Below are positions 41,468 to 43,864 of a DNA stretch of 43,864 nt, one piece after another. This DNA comes from JAWWPY01 sp964412845. GTDB taxonomy: Bacteria > Actinomycetota > Actinomycetes > Streptosporangiales > Streptosporangiaceae. A model generated the notes under the pieces. It ran no database searches. It was not told where the DNA came from and saw nothing but the letters and a program-made list of their open reading frames with translations. Position numbers and translations under genes: made by a program. Location of the stretch: positions 1 to 43,864 of the forward strand of contig CAYPQM010000039.1 of assembly GCA_964412845.1 (NCBI GenBank), read 5' to 3'. The first letter of the stretch is position 1. Each line of letters starts with the position of its first letter.

Positions 41468-43101
41468 CCGCGGTGGCCGCGCCGCCGAGGGCCGCCGGGC
41501 GCGGTGGCACCTCGTCGCTGACCGGCACGGCCGAGCTGGCCAAGCTCGCGCTGCGCCGGGACCGGGACTTCCTGCCGGCCTGGATCTACGTCCTCACCGC
41601 CGTCATCGCCAGCACGGCCTACAGCTTCCGTGGCCTGTACCCGACCGTCGCGGACCGGGCCGCGCTGGCCGCCAGCCTCAGGAGCAACCCCTCGATGCTG
41701 GCCCTGGCCGGCCCGGTGTACGGTGATTCTCTCGGCGCCCTGACCATGTGGAAGGTCGGCCTGGCCGCGGCCGTCGGCGCCGCGCTGATGGGCATCTTCA
41801 CCGTTATCAGGCACACCCGCGCGGATGAGGAGGCGGGCCGCCTGGAACTGGTCGGCTCTACCGCCCTGGGCCGGCAGGCGGCGCTGGCGGCCAGCCTGGT
41901 CGTGGCGTTCAGCGCGTGTCTGCTGCTCGCCGTGCTGATCGCCGCCGCCATGATCGCGCTCAGGTTCCCCGCGGGCGGCGCGCTGACCCTGGGCGCGGCC
42001 CTGGGCCTGGCCGGAGCGGTGTTCGCCGCGGTCGGGGCCATCACCGCCCAGCTCACCAACAGCGCGCGGGCCGCGCGCGGCATCGCCGGGGGAGTCCTCG
42101 GCCTCGCCTTCCTGCTGCGGACGGTCGGCGACAGCGGGTCCGGGCTGTCTTGGCTGACCTGGGCGTCGCCGCTCGGCTGGGCGGAACGGCTGCGGCCGTT
42201 CGCGGGCGACCAGTGGTGGGTAGCCAGCCTCTCCCTGGTGACGGGCGCGGCGGTCACCGGAGCCGCCTGCCTGCTGGCTGTCCGCCGGGATCTCGACGCC
42301 GGGCTGCTGCCATCCCGGCCCGGCCGCGCGCGGGCGCCCGGCTGGCTGCGCAGCCCGGCTGCGCTCGCCTGGCGGCTGCAGCGAGCCTCCCTGCTCTGGT
42401 GGACGCTCGGCTTCGCCATCACCGGGGCGGTCCTGGGGGCCTCCGCCCAGGGCATCGGGGCCGCGCTGAACTCAGCCCAGGCGCGGAACTTCATCACCGA
42501 GCTCGGCGGCCGCAGCGGCCTTATCGACGCGTACTTCGCCGCATTGATCGTGATGCTCGGGGTAACCGCGGCAGCGTACGGGGTGGCCGCGGCGCTCCGG
42601 CCGCGCGGCGAGGAGTCCGAGCAGCGCGCCGAGATCGTGCTGGCCGCCCCGGCCAGCCGGATCCGCTGGGTGGCCGGCCATCTGGTGATCGCGGCGGCCG
42701 GCCCGGCGGTGCTGCTCGGCGTGGCGGGGCTGACCGCGGGCCTGACCTACGGCCTGCGTACCGGCGATGTGGGCAGCCAGCTGCCCCGGCTGCTCGGGGC
42801 GGCACTCGCGCAGGTACCGGCCGCGTGGCTGATGGCCGGGGTCGCGGTGGCCGTGTTCGGCCTGGCCCCCCGGATGGCCGGGCCCGCGGGCTGGACCGTG
42901 CTCGGCGTGATCGCGCTGCTCACCGTGGTGGGACCCACCCTCCGGCTGCCGCAGTGGGTGATGGACATCTCCCCGTTCACGCACGTGCCGAAGCTGCCCG
43001 GCGGCTCGTTCACCGCCGCGCCGCTGGTCTGGCTCAGCGGCGTAGCCGTGGTCCTCACCGTGACCGGACTGGCCGGCCTGCGCCGCCGCGACCTCGGCTG
43101 A
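41464..43101 (+). CDS. ABC-2 exporter permease (fused two-unit)
   Basis: A 545-residue membrane protein of about twelve TM helices in two six-helix units (about 35-285 and 310-540), each with the same motif of an N-terminal RRD/R-type helix then RADEEAGRLELVGSTALGRQ and GEESEQRAEIVLAAPASRIR, the internal repeat of tetronasin/EcrB-like permeases. The substrate is probably an antibiotic or lipid-like compound. ATG 41464 overlaps the stop of the ATPase gene by four bases. Confidence 0.92.
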   Translation: MTAVAAPPRAAGRGGTSSLTGTAELAKLALRRDRDFLPAWIYVLTAVIASTAYSFRGLYPTVADRAALAASLRSNPSMLALAGPVYGDSLGALTMWKVGLAAAVGAALMGIFTVIRHTRADEEAGRLELVGSTALGRQAALAASLVVAFSACLLLAVLIAAAMIALRFPAGGALTLGAALGLAGAVFAAVGAITAQLTNSARAARGIAGGVLGLAFLLRTVGDSGSGLSWLTWASPLGWAERLRPFAGDQWWVASLSLVTGAAVTGAACLLAVRRDLDAGLLPSRPGRARAPGWLRSPAALAWRLQRASLLWWTLGFAITGAVLGASAQGIGAALNSAQARNFITELGGRSGLIDAYFAALIVMLGVTAAAYGVAAALRPRGEESEQRAEIVLAAPASRIRWVAGHLVIAAAGPAVLLGVAGLTAGLTYGLRTGDVGSQLPRLLGAALAQVPAAWLMAGVAVAVFGLAPRMAGPAGWTVLGVIALLTVVGPTLRLPQWVMDISPFTHVPKLPGGSFTAAPLVWLSGVAVVLTVTGLAGLRRRDLG

Positions 43102-43129
43102 GCGGCCGCCGGCCGGAACCTGGGATGGC

Positions 43130-43864
43130 TCACGCGCTCAGCCTTGGGGCCGGTGCAGGCATGGCTGTCGTTGTGAGGTCGTCCAGGAAGCCGCCGGACT
43201 GATGTCGCCACAGCCTGGCGTAGGTTCCGCCCAGACGGAGCAGCTCCTCGTGCGTGCCCTGCTCGACGATCCGGCCGCGGTCGAGCACGACCAGCTGGTC
43301 CATGCGCGCGACCGTGCTCAGCCGGTGCGCGACCACGAGCGCGGTCCGGCCCTCCATAAGCCGCCACAACGCCTGCTGGACCAGGACTTCGCTCTCCGAG
43401 TCCAGCGCGCTGGTCGCCTCGTCGAGCAGCAGGATCGGCGCGTCACGCAGGATCGCCCGGGCCAGCGCCACTCGCTGCTGCTGCCCGCCGGACAACTTCA
43501 CGCCACGCTCGCCGACCATCGTGTCGAAGCCGTCCGGCAGGGCGTCGGCGAACTCTGTCACGTGCGCCGCCTGCGCTGCCTGGTGGATCTCCGCGTCGGT
43601 CGCGTGCGGACGCGCGAACGCGATGTTGTCGCGCAGCGTCCGGTGGAACAACGCGGGAACCTGCGGCACGTAGGCGATCAGGCTGCGCAGGTCCGACTGG
43701 CGCAGCTTGCTGATGTCCTGGCCGCCGATCAGGATCCGGCCCTCCCCGACATCCATCATCCGCAGCAGAAGGTGAGTCAGCGTGCTCTTGCCACCGCCTG
43801 ACCGGCCGACCAGGCCGAGCCTGGTCCCGCTCGGCACGGCGAGGTCGAGGCCGGTGAACAGCGG
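43130..43864 (-). CDS. ABC exporter ATPase domain, 3' part (runs off window)
   Basis: The last about 244 residues of an ABC protein: the frame is open through base 43864. Walker A GRSGGGKSTL, Q-loop YVPQVPALF, signature LSGGQQQRVALARAIL, Walker B ILLLDEATSALDSESE and H-loop VVAHRLSTVARMD are all present, in MsbA/MDR type. The TM domain must lie upstream, beyond the window. The product ends with an Ala/Pro tail. Confidence 0.93.
   Translation of the reverse strand, partial: PLFTGLDLAVPSGTRLGLVGRSGGGKSTLTHLLLRMMDVGEGRILIGGQDISKLRQSDLRSLIAYVPQVPALFHRTLRDNIAFARPHATDAEIHQAAQAAHVTEFADALPDGFDTMVGERGVKLSGGQQQRVALARAILRDAPILLLDEATSALDSESEVLVQQALWRLMEGRTALVVAHRLSTVARMDQLVVLDRGRIVEQGTHEELLRLGGTYARLWRHQSGGFLDDLTTTAMPAPAPRLSA

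Overview
The window is 43,864 bases of very GC-rich DNA with strong G/C third-position bias, frequent GTG starts and several families found mainly in Actinobacteria: DUF397 with an XRE/DUF5753 regulator, TIGR03084, DUF5134, DUF5709, a PAC2 protein, an F420-type LLM oxidoreductase and a NhaA-DsbA fusion. It looks like chromosomal DNA of a filamentous actinomycete; I cannot name the genus. I see no rRNA, tRNA, CRISPR array, transposase or phage gene. There is one 100-N assembly gap at 15520-15619.

Layout. 1-5.2 kb: an orphan NMT1-type substrate-binding lipoprotein and a TetR regulator, convergent with a metal permease carrying a C-terminal YHS/TRASH-like domain behind a CsoR/RicR-like box; then a siderophore-interacting protein preceded by 15-bp tandem repeats and a small overlapping ORF, and a MarR-GNAT fusion with a perfect 18-bp operator. 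5.4-10.5 kb: a 4-TM protein, a VOC protein, an ECF sigma factor with a membrane-anchored beta-propeller partner, a DNA photolyase and a TIGR03084 protein. 10.5-14 kb: a two-gene membrane operon (an internally duplicated membrane protein and DUF5134) beneath an array of ACCC-N-GGGGTAT boxes, then a secreted repeat protein. 14.1-20 kb: three paralogous ECF sigma factors fused to a zinc anti-sigma-like motif, one TM helix and a variable extracytoplasmic tail, each apparently transcribed as a leaderless mRNA; a MetE-like gene lies between the second and third.

20-28.5 kb: an IspH-like iron-sulfur protein lacking key catalytic residues, a beta-carbonic anhydrase, a beta-propeller lipoprotein, an SRPBCC protein, an LLM oxidoreductase, a TetR/amidohydrolase divergent pair and a PAC2 protein. 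28.5-33.7 kb: a tight nadK / nhaA-dsbA / FUSC-exporter operon. 33.7-37.2 kb: DUF5709, DUF5990, an HpnA-like epimerase with a second 4-TM protein, and a SnoaL-like protein. 37.2-39.7 kb: a WhiJ/AbaA-like developmental regulator set (DUF397, XRE, HATPase) with a small Cys-rich protein and a VOC protein. 39.8 kb to the end: a GbsR/MarR regulator divergent from an ABC-2 exporter, and the 3' end of an exporter-type ABC gene running off the window.

The most unusual material is (i) the sigma/anti-sigma fusion family with its shared TASCGT-N6-ATG start region, (ii) a possible copper-responsive membrane module (DUF5134 with three Met-triad helices, plus a duplicated membrane protein) under an array of CsoR-like boxes resembling the box before the TRASH permease, and (iii) the diverged IspH paralogue. 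All functional statements are inferred from sequence; no searches were run.
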